This document shows, piece by piece, positions 51,272-59,562 of a stretch of DNA of 64,000 nt (within the stretch, counting starts at the first letter, position 1; the number at the start of each line of letters is the position of its first letter). Below the pieces are notes generated by a model. It saw only the letters and a list, made by a program, of their open reading frames with translations, ran no database searches and had not been told where the DNA came from. This DNA comes from PALSA-612 sp963704335 (GTDB taxonomy: Bacteria; Actinomycetota; Thermoleophilia; Gaiellales; Gaiellaceae). The DNA lies in assembly GCA_963704335.1 (NCBI GenBank), contig OY969889.1:1426001-1490000 (forward strand), in the 5' to 3' direction. Made by a program: the position numbers and the translations under genes.

Positions 51272-52328
51272 TCGTCACGGTCTGCCACTGCCATTGCGCC
51301 GCCTCGGCCGCCGTCGCCACCCAGACGTCGATTCGTAGGCCTCTGATCGCGCCTCCCGTGTCGGCCGCGACAGCCTCGCCGTAGCCGGGAATCGTCATGC
51401 GCGTGCCAAGCGGGATCACCGTCGGGTCGACGGCAACGATGCCCGGCCCGGTGGGAATGCCGGTCGCCGTCGTGCCGCTCGCGGTGTAGGCGGTGGCCAC
51501 CACTGTGAGCGTCTTCCCCGTCTGAACCGGTGGCGCCTGCGGCGAGGGCTGTGGCTGGGGCTGTGGCTCAGGCGTGGGCGAAGGCGCCGTGATGACCGCC
51601 TGTGCGCCGATCGAGCTGATGCTGGGCGCCGTCTCGGCCACGGCCGTCTCCACCGTCGCGGCTGCCTGCGCTGCTTCGGCTGCCGCCACGGCTTCGGCGA
51701 TCTGCTGCCGGTTGAGCACCTGTTCGGCCTGAAGCTGGGAGATGTAGCTCAGCCGGTCGGCTCGGGCGCCCGCGAGCTCGGCCGTGCGGGAGGCTGCCGC
51801 TGCGCCCAGTTGCCGAAGCTCCGTGCGCCTTGACGTCTGCTTTCGTAGGAGCGCGGCCACCCGGATTCGAGCGGCCCGAGCCTCGTCGAGCACGCCGCTC
51901 GTGGCGTCGGCGGCTCGGTGGAGGCTGTCCACTCCGTCGATTGCATCCTCGAGCGATGCGGCGCCGAGAAAGACTGCCAGCACATCGGGTCGTTCCGACA
52001 CATAGAGCGTGCGCACCAGGTCGGCGAGCCGTGTCTCGGCCTCGGCAAGCGTGCGCCGCGCCGCGGCCAGCTGTCTCCGCGACGACGTGCGCTGCCGCTC
52101 CAGGGCCGTGAGTCGTGACTGGATATCGGCCAGGGCCGCTTCCGCGCGGCCGAGCTTCGACTCGAGGGCGAAGAGCTCGAGCCGAGCCTGCTGCTCGGCG
52201 GCGCCGAGCTCGGCGCCGCGGGTGCGAAGCGTGTCGGGGGACTGGGCGAGCCCGCCTGCGGGCAGCCCGAGTAACGCGCCGACGACGAGCAGCATCACAA
52301 GTCGCGCGGCTGGGAGTTTCCACTGCAC
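51258..52328 (-). CDS. Secreted coiled-coil protein with C-terminal 3D (double-psi beta-barrel) domain
   Basis: 356 aa. Signal peptide MQWKLPAARLVMLLVVGALL, a long coiled coil (about 30-220) with the segment LYVSERPDVLAVFLGAASLE, a Pro/Gln linker (PTPEPQPQPQPSPQAPP) and a C-terminal 3D domain. The three signature Asp are present in VAVDPTVIPLGTRMTIPGYG, VAADTGGAIRG and RIDVWV. 3D domains occur in lytic transglycosylases and resuscitation-type proteins. The coiled coil is related to that of the divergently transcribed NlpC/P60 protein. GTG start lies 9 nt after TACGGT. Its stop overlaps the ligA end by 14 bp. Confidence 0.85.
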   Translation of the reverse strand: MQWKLPAARLVMLLVVGALLGLPAGGLAQSPDTLRTRGAELGAAEQQARLELFALESKLGRAEAALADIQSRLTALERQRTSSRRQLAAARRTLAEAETRLADLVRTLYVSERPDVLAVFLGAASLEDAIDGVDSLHRAADATSGVLDEARAARIRVAALLRKQTSRRTELRQLGAAAASRTAELAGARADRLSYISQLQAEQVLNRQQIAEAVAAAEAAQAAATVETAVAETAPSISSIGAQAVITAPSPTPEPQPQPQPSPQAPPVQTGKTLTVVATAYTASGTTATGIPTGPGIVAVDPTVIPLGTRMTIPGYGEAVAADTGGAIRGLRIDVWVATAAEAAQWQWQTVTITLH

Positions 52329-52461
52329 CGCGAGGTGACCGTATCAGAGGACCCGAGGCCGCGTAGACGAACGGAAAGCCCGTTTTGCAGCCATTTTCTT
52401 GCAGCCAGGGGTGCGCTTGACGGTTGCACCCGTCCGAAGAGCCTGCTAGGGTCCCGCGCCA

Positions 52462-53619
52462 GTGACGTACCGGCCCCTCCCGGTGCGCCCTCGGTTGCGC
52501 GCTACGCGAGCCCGTTCGACGGGTCGCCGTGCGACCCTCGCAGGGCTCCTGTTCGTCGCCATTGGCGTCGCGCTGATCGGTGCTGGTCCGGCGCTTGCAG
52601 ACCGCATCGAGGACAAGCAGGCCGAGGCCCAGGGCGTGCTGGCGGACATCGAGGCGCTCGACGCGGAGCTCGGGCAGTCGATCGAGGCGTACAACGCTGC
52701 CACGATCCAGCTCGACGGGATCAAGGCTGACCTGCAGGCGAACCACCGCCAGATCGGCGTCGCACGCGGGAACCTCAAGATCGCTCAGAGCCGCCTGGCC
52801 AGCCGGCTGCGCGACCTCTATGTCGGCGGTGACTCGATGTCGGCGCTCGAGGTCTTCCTGGGCAGCACGAGCTTCCAGGATCTCATCAACCGGCTGGACA
52901 CGATCGACCGCGTGTCCCAGGAGGACACCCAGGTCCTGGGGGAGGTCAAGCGGTTCCGAACCGAGGTCGTCGCTCGCGGCGAACGGTTGAAGCGCGCTCG
53001 CGCGAGCCAGGAGCAGGTCGTCGCCGCGCGGGCCGCCGCCAAGCAGGAGATCGAGGCCGGCCTCGTGGAGCGGCAGCAGCTCCTCTCGTCGATCCGCAGC
53101 GAAATCGAGCAGATCAAGCGAGAAGAGGCGCGCCGCCAGGAGGTCCTGCGCCAGCAAGCGGCTGCGCGGATGGCGAGCCAGGAGGCGGCGATCCAGCAGG
53201 GCATCGACACGGCTGTGATCGGCGCGGCAGTGGAGACACCGGAGGCGGCCATTGCGCCGCCTTCGCGCTACGGCGGCGTCGTCGGCATCGCGATGCAGTA
53301 CCTGGGCATCCCGTACGTCTGGGGCGGCTCGTCCCCCTCCGGCTTCGACTGCTCCGGCCTCATCATGTACGTCTACGCGCAACTGGGCGTGTCGCTGCCT
53401 CACCACGCAGCCTCGCAGTACAACTACGGCGTTCCGGTCTCCTACGACCAGCTCCAGGCGGGTGACCTCGTCTTCTTCAACGGGCTCGGCCACGCCGGGA
53501 TCTACATCGGCGGCGGACAGTTCATCCACGCGCCGCACACGGGCGACGTCGTCAAGATCTCGAGCCTGTCCGACAGCTGGTACGCCGCGACCTACGTCGG
53601 CGCCCGCCGCATCCTCTAG
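52462..53619 (+). CDS. Secreted NlpC/P60 peptidoglycan endopeptidase with PcsB-like coiled coil
   Basis: 385 aa. A basic N-terminus and signal helix (LAGLLFVAIGVALIGAGPAL) ending ADR, a coiled coil (about 48-260) with LYVGGDSMSALEVFLGSTSF, and a C-terminal NlpC/P60 domain. The catalytic triad is visible: Cys in SGFDCSGLIMYVYAQLG, His in GLGHAGIYIGGGQ and polar His in FIHAPHTGDVV. It would cut peptide stems, perhaps held inactive by the coiled coil until FtsEX-like activation. TTGCAC-N17-TAGGGT precedes the GTG by 9 nt, so the message is leaderless. Confidence 0.9.
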   Translation: MTYRPLPVRPRLRATRARSTGRRATLAGLLFVAIGVALIGAGPALADRIEDKQAEAQGVLADIEALDAELGQSIEAYNAATIQLDGIKADLQANHRQIGVARGNLKIAQSRLASRLRDLYVGGDSMSALEVFLGSTSFQDLINRLDTIDRVSQEDTQVLGEVKRFRTEVVARGERLKRARASQEQVVAARAAAKQEIEAGLVERQQLLSSIRSEIEQIKREEARRQEVLRQQAAARMASQEAAIQQGIDTAVIGAAVETPEAAIAPPSRYGGVVGIAMQYLGIPYVWGGSSPSGFDCSGLIMYVYAQLGVSLPHHAASQYNYGVPVSYDQLQAGDLVFFNGLGHAGIYIGGGQFIHAPHTGDVVKISSLSDSWYAATYVGARRIL

Positions 53620-53663
53620 CTCGCGTCCCTGGCCGGTTGTCCTCCCGGGCGGCAGAGCCGCCC
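53615..53663 (+). repeat. 49-bp direct repeat, copy 1, with terminator-like hairpin
   Basis: Begins at the stop codon of the NlpC/P60 gene and ends in GGGCGGC-AGA-GCCGCCC (53648-53664), a perfect 7-bp hairpin that may terminate that gene. The second copy 169 bp later differs at 4 of 49 positions. Confidence 0.7.
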
Positions 53664-53675
53664 TCCGGTCGACCT

Positions 53676-53771
53676 GACGCCGCTCACGGCGGCCGCCGTC
53701 GCGTTCGTCGCTTGGCCGTATTCGGATACTGTCCTGCGCGCCGAACGCTCGGCGGCCTTGTGAGCGACGCC
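53676..53771 (-). repeat. Palindromic element between the direct repeats
   Basis: Nested inverted repeats around a central GTAT-CCGA-ATAC hairpin: CGCTCAC/GTGAGCG outside and GGCCGCCG/CGGCGGCC inside, all centred on 53723. On the minus strand AAGCGACGAACGCGACGGCG follows the central hairpin, resembling GCGACCGAGGACGCCGCAG in the two elements near 61 kb. It may be a shorter, diverged relative. No gene is visible here. Confidence 0.45.
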
Positions 53772-53783
53772 CCAGGAACGCGA

Positions 53784-53832
53784 TCTAGCTCGCGTCCCTG
53801 GCCGGTCATCCTCCCGTGCGGCAGGGCCGCCC
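53784..53832 (+). repeat. 49-bp direct repeat, copy 2
   Basis: Starts TCTAGCTCGCGTCCCTGGCC like copy 1 and ends GCCGCCC, but the hairpin is imperfect (GTGCGGC-AGG-GCCGCCC). It adjoins the end of the convergent acyl-CoA ligase pseudogene. Confidence 0.7.
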
Positions 53833-53838
53833 ACGCGA

Positions 53839-55609
53839 TCAGCTCGCGTCGTAGAGCGCCGCGACCTCCGCGGCGAAGTGCTCCTGACAGATCTTTCGCC
53901 GCAGCTTCAGCGTCGGCGTCACCTCGCCCTCCTCGATAGAGAAGTCCCGCTGCAGGACGGTGAAGCGCTTGATCTGCTCGAAGCGGGAGTGAGGAGCGTT
54001 CACGTCGTCGACGATGCCCTGTACGAGCTCGCGGACGTCGGGATGCTTGGACAACGTGACGAGGTCGCCGTCGAGCCCGTGCTTCTGGGCCCACGCTGCG
54101 GTCTCGACCGGATCGAGTGTGATCAGAGCGGCGATGTACGGCCGCCGGTCGCCGACGACGAGCGCCTGCGAGACGTACCGTGATGACTTCAGCTCGTTCT
54201 CGAGGTTCTGCGGCGCGACGTTCTTGCCGCCGGCGGTGACGAGGATGTCCTTCTTGCGGTCTGTGATCGTGACGAAGCCCTCGTCGTCGATCGTCGCGAT
54301 GTCGCCGGTCGCGAGCCAGCCGTCCGCGTCGAGGATCGCCGCCGTCGCCTCGTCGTCCTTGTAGTAGCCAGCGAAGACGGTCGGGCTACGGATGAAGAGC
54401 TCGCCATCGTCCGCGAGCTTCAGCTCCCAGCCCGGCAGCGCCTTGCCGACGGTGCCGAACTTGAAGCTGTCCTCGCGGCTCGACGTCGCCCCGGTGGTGC
54501 ACTCCGTCAGGCCGTACGCCTCGAGGATGAGGATGTCGATCGAGTGGAAGAACTCGAGGATCTCGACGGCGAGTGGCGCACCGCCCGACACGGCGCGGCG
54601 GAGGCGCCCTCCCAGACGTTCCTTCACCTTCGAGTACACGAGCCGGTCGGCGAGGCGGTGCTGCACGGCGAGGCCCCGCGGGATCGGCTCGCCCTGCTGG
54701 CGCAGCACGCTCACCCGTCGCCCCACGTCGAGCGCCCAGTCGATGAGCTTTCGCTCGGACACCGGTGGCTTCGTCGAACCTGGCGAGGACGGCCGTATAC
54801 ACCTTCTCGTAGAGGCGCGGCACGCTCGGGAAGACCGTGGGCCGGACTTTGGGCAGCGCATCGGCGACGGCATACGGGTCGGCGCAGAAGGCGATCGTGT
54901 AGCCGGCCATCGGCGCCAGTAGATGCGTGAGGCGGCCGAAGTTGTGCGCGAGCGGCAGGTAAAGCAGCAATAGGTCGTCCTTCTGGAAAACGTCGGCCAG
55001 ATCGTTCACGACCTTCGCCATCTCGTAGTAGTTGCGGTGGAGGATCTTGCAGCCCTTCGGCGGCCCGGTCGTGCCCGACGTGTAGATGAAGGTGAAGAGG
55101 TCGTCCTCGTCGACCTGCGCCTCGGCCTGGGCGAGAGCGTCGGGGTGCTCGCTCGCGTGCTCCCGGCCCCGGCTCGCCAGCCCGTCGAGGTCGGCGAAGG
55201 TCAGGACGTGGCGCAGGCCCGGTAGCTCGCCGCGCATCGCCTCGACCTTCCGCAGCTGCTCATCGTCCTCCACGAGCACGCCGACGGCGTCGGAGTGGCT
55301 CAACACATAGCGGCAGTCCTCGGGGGACGAGGTTGCGTAGATCGGGGCGGTGACGCCGCCGACGAGGGCGAGTGCGAAATCGAACTGGCACCACTCGACG
55401 CGCGTCGCGGCGAGGATCCCGAACGCCTCGCCCTTGCGGATGCCGAGCGCCAGTAGGCCGTTCGCCAGCTCGTCCACCCGCCTTGCGGCGTCTGCGAGCG
55501 GTACGGGCGTCCATTCGCCGTCACCCTCGGCGAGGTAGAGCGGATCGGGGCGTCCGGAGGCGACGGCGTCGCGCCAGAGCCTGACGATCGTCCGCTGCTG
55601 CGCATTCAT
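53839..55609 (-). pseudogene. Long-chain fatty-acid-CoA ligase (AMP-forming), one +1 frameshift
   Basis: Two frames rebuild one ligase of about 590 aa. The first runs from MNAQQRTIVRLWRDAVASGR through the AMP-binding signature FIYTSGTTGPPKGC and PSVPRLYEKVYTAVLARFDE. Around 54765 the frame moves by +1, and the rest follows: SERKLIDWALDVGRRVSVLR, LEAYGLTECTTGATSS, GWLATGDIATIDDEGFVTIT and DRKKDILVTAGGKNVAPQNL. All catalytic motifs are otherwise intact, so the lesion is recent or a base-calling error. An upstream ATG at 55657 is possible; 55609 fits the family better. Convergent with the NlpC gene and divergent from ku. Confidence 0.85.
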
Positions 55610-55677
55610 GACGGAAATGTTGCAGGGATCGAGGCGTTGGGAAAGAAGAACGGACATCCCCGACTAGACTTTTATCG

Positions 55678-56547
55678 ATGAGAACGACTTGGAACGGTGC
55701 GATCAGCTTCGGGCTGGTCACGATCCCCGTGGGACTTGCACCCGCGACGAAACCGGCTGCGCGCCAGTCCGATGTGTCCTTCCGGCTCCTGCACCGCGAG
55801 TGTCAGACACCGATCAAGCAGAAGCGCTGGTGCCCCACGCACGACCGAGAAGTCGGCCCGGACGAGATCGTTCGTGGCTGGGAGGTCTCGAAGGGCGAGT
55901 TCATCATCGTGGAGGACGCGGATCTCGAGGCGATCGACCGGGACACCACCTCCCGCGCCATCGATATCAGGAGCTTCGTGCCGGCGGACGACGTCGACCC
56001 GATCTACTACGACCGCACGTACTACCTCGTTCCGGCCAGCGCCGGGGCGCAGCGGCGCCCGTACGTGCTGCTCCTCGAGGCCATGCGGGATACGAAGACG
56101 GCCGCGCTCGGGAGCTTCGTGCTTGCCGGCAAGGAGAAGCTGGCGCTCATTCGCGTGCAGGACAACGCGCTCGTGCTCGAGACGCTCTTCGTCGGCGAGG
56201 ACGTCTACTCCGATGCGGAGATCGTGGAAGCGGTCAGCGACGTGAAGACGAAGAAGCAGGAAGTTGCCCTGGCGCTACAGGTGATCGACAGCCTGGCCGG
56301 CGAGTTCGACCCCGATGAGCTCGTCAGCGACTATCGACGCGACCTGGAGAAGCTGCTCGAGGAGAAGCTCAAGGGGGCGCCGACCTCGAAGCCCGAGGCC
56401 GAAGAGGAAGTCGAGCCTCAGGTGATCGACCTAATGGAGGCGTTGCGGAAGAGCGTGGCGGACGCGAAGAAGCGCAAGGCGCCTGCGGAGAAGCCTGCGG
56501 CCAAGCGGGCACCCGCCCGCAAGAAGGTCGCCGCGAAGAAGCGCTAG
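55678..56547 (+). CDS. ku: Ku protein of bacterial non-homologous end joining
   Basis: 289 aa. MRTTWNGAISFGLVTIPVGL is the family start; VPADDVDPIYYDRTYYLVPA and ALGSFVLAGKEKLALIRVQD belong to the Ku bridge. The C-terminus is Lys/Ala-rich (KRAPARKKVAAKKR), like the DNA-binding tails of other bacterial Ku proteins. Ku homodimers bind double-strand ends and recruit LigD, which is not in the window. TAGACT ends 7 nt before the ATG and no ribosome-binding site is seen. The stop overlaps the end of the convergent 54-aa gene. Confidence 0.95.
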   Translation: MRTTWNGAISFGLVTIPVGLAPATKPAARQSDVSFRLLHRECQTPIKQKRWCPTHDREVGPDEIVRGWEVSKGEFIIVEDADLEAIDRDTTSRAIDIRSFVPADDVDPIYYDRTYYLVPASAGAQRRPYVLLLEAMRDTKTAALGSFVLAGKEKLALIRVQDNALVLETLFVGEDVYSDAEIVEAVSDVKTKKQEVALALQVIDSLAGEFDPDELVSDYRRDLEKLLEEKLKGAPTSKPEAEEEVEPQVIDLMEALRKSVADAKKRKAPAEKPAAKRAPARKKVAAKKR

Positions 56548-56708
56548 CCGGCTTTCGGCGCGGTCGCCTCGAGCTGCGCCTGGAACAGTGTCTTGTCGAT
56601 CTTGCCCTGGTAGATCGGTACGCCCTCTTCCACGCAGAAGCGGATGACGTCCTCCCGCTCCATGCCGACCTCCTTGGACAGCTCTTCCGGCGTCAGATGA
56701 TTGGGCAT
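56544..56708 (-). CDS. 54-aa helix-turn-helix-like protein behind a leader/terminator cassette
   Basis: MPNHLTPEELSKEVGMERED, then VIRFCVEEGVPIYQGKIDKT and LFQAQLEATAPKAG. The pattern LTPEELSKEVGMEREDVIRF..GVPIYQGKID resembles the DNA-binding half of MerR/excisionase-type helix-turn-helix proteins, but it is too short to assign. GAAGGAGGAACG, one of the best Shine-Dalgarno sequences in the window, lies directly before the ATG, unlike neighbouring leaderless genes. A strong terminator lies 29 nt upstream, so expression should require readthrough. Its stop overlaps that of ku. Confidence 0.75.
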   Translation of the reverse strand: MPNHLTPEELSKEVGMEREDVIRFCVEEGVPIYQGKIDKTLFQAQLEATAPKAG

Positions 56709-56736
56709 CGTTCCTCCTTCAGGCGATCACGGCATG

Positions 56737-56773
56737 AAAAAAGCCCGGCGGCCGTCGAGGCTCGCGCGGGCTT
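56737..56773 (-). terminator. Strong intrinsic terminator/attenuator upstream of the 54-aa gene
   Basis: On the minus strand AAGCCCGCGCGAGCC pairs with GGCCGCCGGGCTT (two single-base bulges, loop TCGAC), followed by a run of six T, the only such run after a hairpin in this window. It lies between a promoter and the Shine-Dalgarno of the 54-aa gene. Confidence 0.8.
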
Positions 56774-56805
56774 ACGCCGATGCACGTGGGTTCGTGTCGC
56801 GGGGC

Positions 56806-56835
56806 TCACCGGGCCCGCGCCGCAGAAACAGTCAT
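56806..56835 (-). CDS. Possible 9-aa leader peptide
   Basis: MTVSAARAR-stop. Its ATG lies 7 nt after TATGCT, the same leaderless spacing seen for larger genes here. It precedes the terminator by 33 nt, the arrangement of a translational attenuator. Short enough to arise by chance. Confidence 0.4.
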   Translation of the reverse strand: MTVSAARAR

Positions 56836-56842
56836 CGCTCTG

Positions 56843-56872
56843 AGCATACTCCGGGACCTGCCCGCAGCGCAA
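56843..56872 (-). promoter_or_regulatory. Putative promoter of the leader cassette
   Basis: TTGCGC, 18-bp spacer, TATGCT on the minus strand, the same pattern as the putative rpoB promoter. The predicted transcript would start close to the leader ATG and reach the T-run after about 100 nt. Confidence 0.55.
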
Positions 56873-56886
56873 CGGCGCGAGACGTC

Positions 56887-57630
56887 TCAGACCGGGTTCG
56901 TCAGCTCGATGAAGTGCCAGTCGAGAGAGAACTGCTCGGCGAGTCGGCGAGACAGTGCCTGGACCCCCAGCCGCTCCGTCGCATAGTGCCCGCCGGCGAT
57001 GAAATGGATGCCGAGCTCTCGTGCCGCCATCATCGCCGGCTCGGCCGGCTCGCCGGTGAGGAAGGCGTCATAGCCGGCTGCCGCGGCGTCGGCGAGTAAC
57101 CCAGCAGCGCCACCGGACACGATCGCCACGCGCCGGATCTCGTCCGGCCCGTACTGGAAGGCCAGCGGCTCACGTCCTCCCAGTACGTCCCGTACCCGTG
57201 CAGTGAAGGCGTCCGGGCTCAGAGGCTGGACGAGCGAGCCGCCGTGCCCGACGTCGAACACCGAGTCCAGCTCGACCCCCAGCTCGCGGGCGAGCAGGGC
57301 GTTGTTACCCAGATCCGGGTGAGCATCGAGTGCGAGGTGGTACGCCGCAAGCGTGATGTCGGCGTCGATGAGCGCCTTGAGCCGGCCTTTCATCTTCGCG
57401 TCGACGACGCGGGGATCCCGTTCCCAGAAGAGACCGTGATGAACGATCACCATCTGGGCTCCGAGCGCGGCCGTGTGCTCGAACAGCGCTCGCGACGACG
57501 ACACGCCGCAGGCAATCGTGGTCACCTCGTCGGCACCGACTACCTGCAGGCCTATCGGCCCGTAGTCCGGATACGAGGCTACGTCGAGCAGCTCGTCTGC
57601 GAACGCGAGAATCTCGTCCCGGTGCGCCAC
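56887..57630 (-). CDS. Nif3-like dinuclear metal centre protein (YbgI/DUF34 family)
   Basis: 247 aa. YPDYGPIGLQVVGADEVTTI, MVIVHHGLFWERDPRVVDAK (metal His pair), AAYHLALDAHPDLGNNALLA and the C-terminal GIHFIAGGHYATERLGVQAL are the family motifs. Members form toroidal hexamers with two metal ions per subunit; roles proposed include metal insertion and cyclohydrolase activity. The GTG start lies 7 nt after TACACT, giving a leaderless transcript; upstream in-frame ATGs would extend into ssb. Confidence 0.93.
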   Translation of the reverse strand: MAHRDEILAFADELLDVASYPDYGPIGLQVVGADEVTTIACGVSSSRALFEHTAALGAQMVIVHHGLFWERDPRVVDAKMKGRLKALIDADITLAAYHLALDAHPDLGNNALLARELGVELDSVFDVGHGGSLVQPLSPDAFTARVRDVLGGREPLAFQYGPDEIRRVAIVSGGAAGLLADAAAAGYDAFLTGEPAEPAMMAARELGIHFIAGGHYATERLGVQALSRRLAEQFSLDWHFIELTNPV

Positions 57631-57655
57631 GCGGGGCAGTGTATGTCCGCGAGGG

Positions 57656-58012
57656 CTAGGTAGCCGCAGCTGCAAAGGGGATGTCCGCGTCCGTGGCCGC
57701 ACCTCCTTCCGGTGGCGAGAGGAACTCGACACGGCCGGCGATGACCTCGATCGCGCTGCGCCGGCTGCCGTCCTCGGCGTCCCAGGAGCGGCTGCGAAGC
57801 CGGCCCTCGATGCCAACGCGCTTGCCCTTGCCGAGATACTCGTTGCAGAGCTCGGCCTGACGGTCCCAGACGCTGACGTGGACGAAGTCCGCGCCTGCGT
57901 CCTTCGAAGGCCTGTCGATCGCGAGCAGGAAGCCGGCCACCTGCTTTCCATCGCCGACAGCCTTCAGCTCGACATCCGTGGCGAGGTTGCCGATGAGGCT
58001 GACGACGTTCAT
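57656..58012 (-). CDS. Single-stranded DNA-binding protein, short paralogue
   Basis: 118 aa. MNVVSLIGNLATDVELKAVG, GFLLAIDRPSKDAGADFVHV and EYLGKGKRVGIEGRLRSRSW give one OB fold. It lacks the Gly-rich linker and the D-D-I-P-F acceptor tip of the main SSB, although DADIPFAAAAT near the end resembles that tip. It is therefore either the main SSB in a compact form or a recombination-specific paralogue. TACCGT ends 6 nt before the ATG (leaderless). Confidence 0.9.
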   Translation of the reverse strand: MNVVSLIGNLATDVELKAVGDGKQVAGFLLAIDRPSKDAGADFVHVSVWDRQAELCNEYLGKGKRVGIEGRLRSRSWDAEDGSRRSAIEVIAGRVEFLSPPEGGAATDADIPFAAAAT

Positions 58013-58089
58013 GCCTCGACGGTAGCCGGGAGTGCGTGACGTGTCTGTGCCAGGTCCGCGCCGGAAGTGTTTCCGGCGACACGCCTTCA

Positions 58090-58116
58090 CGCGGGGGAAC
58101 CCATGGTTCCCCCGCG
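58090..58116. repeat. Perfect GGGGGAACC-CAT-GGTTCCCCC hairpin
   Basis: CGCGGGGGAACC pairs with GGTTCCCCCGCG over 12 bp around CAT. The loop and inner nine pairs are identical to those of the hairpin after rpoC. It lies between ssb and tRNA-Pro, 25 nt past the tRNA 3' end, where it could terminate the tRNA transcript. Confidence 0.7.
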
Positions 58117-58140
58117 AGCCCTCTCCTTCACGAAAGGCAA

Positions 58141-58214
58141 TCGGGGTGCCCAGATTTGAACTGGGGGCCTCTCCGACCCGAACGGAGCGCGCTACCAGGC
58201 TGCGCCACACCCCG
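58141..58214 (-). tRNA. tRNA-Pro (CGG anticodon)
   Basis: Acceptor CGGGGTG/CACCCCG, D-arm GCGC...GCGC with loop AGCCTGGTA, anticodon loop TTCGGGT (anticodon CGG), T-loop TTCAAAT and discriminator A. TAAGCT lies 8 nt upstream of the 5' end as a -10. No CCA is encoded. Confidence 0.95.
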
Positions 58215-58246
58215 AGGCTCACAGCTTATCGGCCGTTCTCGGCTCG

Positions 58247-58327
58247 TCAGGCGGGAACGCAGACGAACCAGCGGCCGCCGTCCCCGTCGAGCCAGCGATC
58301 GAGCAGGCGCCGTGCTCGTGCCCTCAA
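58247..58327 (-). CDS. Possible 26-aa small protein coupled to the MFS gene
   Basis: TTG-started ORF whose first codon overlaps the stop of the MFS gene (TTGA): RARARRLLDRWLDGDGGRWF then VCVPA. The Arg/Trp-rich sequence looks peptide-like, but nothing similar is recognised and no ribosome-binding site is present. It could equally be chance coding in the gap before tRNA-Pro. Confidence 0.25.
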   Translation of the reverse strand: MRARARRLLDRWLDGDGGRWFVCVPA

Positions 58328-59556
58328 GCCGCTGTCCGCACGCTGCGCAGGAGCAGGGGGACCGCCCAGAGGAAGCTGGCGAGCGCGAAGCCCACGGTGA
58401 GGATCGTCGCCGCATCTGCGGTCTGCGAGACGAGAGCCGTGAGCGCGTACCCGACCGGCAGGAGACCGATGGCGCCGAAGAAGTCGAGGCTCGTCACGCG
58501 AGCGAGCTTTCCCTCCGGCACCCACTCCATCATCAGCGTCGCCCAGACGCCGATCGCGTAGCCGATCAGCACCCCACGGACGACCATCAGCGCCGCCGCC
58601 ACCTCGTACGACTCCTGGAGCGTCATAGCCACGGCGAACACGTCGTTCAGAGCGAGAAAGCCGAAGATCTGCCAGATCCGATGCGTCTGTGGGTTGATCT
58701 GGCCGAATGCGATCATGCCGATCGTCATCCCCGCCGCCTCGAAGGCGAAGAGGAGACCGTAGGCGCCGACGCCCTTGCCGAACTGCTCGGAGACGAAGCT
58801 CGGCGCGAGCGCCTGGAACGGCGCCATCGCCACCATCAGCACGACGGACGTGACGGCGATCCCCACCCACAGCCAGGGCACGCCCGCGACGTAGCGCATG
58901 CCTTCGACGATCGACTTCCACGTGCCCTCGCTCGGCTCGCGCTCGAACGAACGCGGTCGCGCCGGCACGAGTAACGCGGCGGAAACGAGGAACGTGATCG
59001 AGTTGAGGCCGAAGACCGCCGCCGAGCCGGCGACGCCGTAGATCGTGCCGGCGAGCGCCGGGCCGACTACGAACGACGCCTGGCGCGAGATGCCGATCAG
59101 GGTGTTGGCCGACGCGAGCTCGTGCGACTCCACGACGAGCGGCACGATCCCGCCCGCGGCGGGATAGAAGAATCCGTCCGCCAGCCCGAACGCGACGGCG
59201 AGCGCGAGCAACAGACCGAATGACAGGTGCCCCGAGACATCGAGCAAGGCCAGCGCACCCATGATCAGGACGCGCGCGAGATCCGAGGTGATCATCAGCA
59301 TCCGTCGCGAGTAGCGGTCGGCGAGCGCGCCGCCGATCAGCACGGTCGTCAGCAGGGCGGCGCTGTGCGCCATGAGCACGATCGCGAGCGACGTGGCCGA
59401 GCCCGTAAGCGTCGTCGTCCGCCAGCCGAGCGCGATGAGAAACGCGCCGTCCCCGACGAGGGACACCGTCCGCGCCGACCAGAGCAGGCGGAAGTCACGG
59501 CTGCGGAAGGCGTGCAGCGCCCGTGCGCCACGCATTCGGCCGGACTCTGCTTCCAC
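58324..59556 (-). CDS. Major facilitator superfamily transporter (MFS_3-like exporter)
   Basis: 410 aa with twelve predicted membrane helices. FRLLWSARTVSLVGDGAFLI is the usual first helix of this group; LIGGALADRYSRRMLMITSD is the loop 2-3 motif of MFS proteins. Closest in pattern to enterobactin/macrolide-exporter-type permeases, so small-molecule efflux is likely; the substrate is unknown. The GTG start lies 6 nt after TAGCCT of a bidirectional promoter shared with the HAD gene. Confidence 0.88.
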   Translation of the reverse strand: MEAESGRMRGARALHAFRSRDFRLLWSARTVSLVGDGAFLIALGWRTTTLTGSATSLAIVLMAHSAALLTTVLIGGALADRYSRRMLMITSDLARVLIMGALALLDVSGHLSFGLLLALAVAFGLADGFFYPAAGGIVPLVVESHELASANTLIGISRQASFVVGPALAGTIYGVAGSAAVFGLNSITFLVSAALLVPARPRSFEREPSEGTWKSIVEGMRYVAGVPWLWVGIAVTSVVLMVAMAPFQALAPSFVSEQFGKGVGAYGLLFAFEAAGMTIGMIAFGQINPQTHRIWQIFGFLALNDVFAVAMTLQESYEVAAALMVVRGVLIGYAIGVWATLMMEWVPEGKLARVTSLDFFGAIGLLPVGYALTALVSQTADAATILTVGFALASFLWAVPLLLRSVRTAA

Positions 59557-59562
59557 GTGCCG

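Noticed and set aside
56737..56873. SRP RNA, 6C RNA or tmRNA identity for the roughly 100-nt leader transcript
   Set aside because: None of the diagnostic loops (SRP GGAA tetraloop domain, 6C C-rich loops, tmRNA tRNA-like ends) is present.
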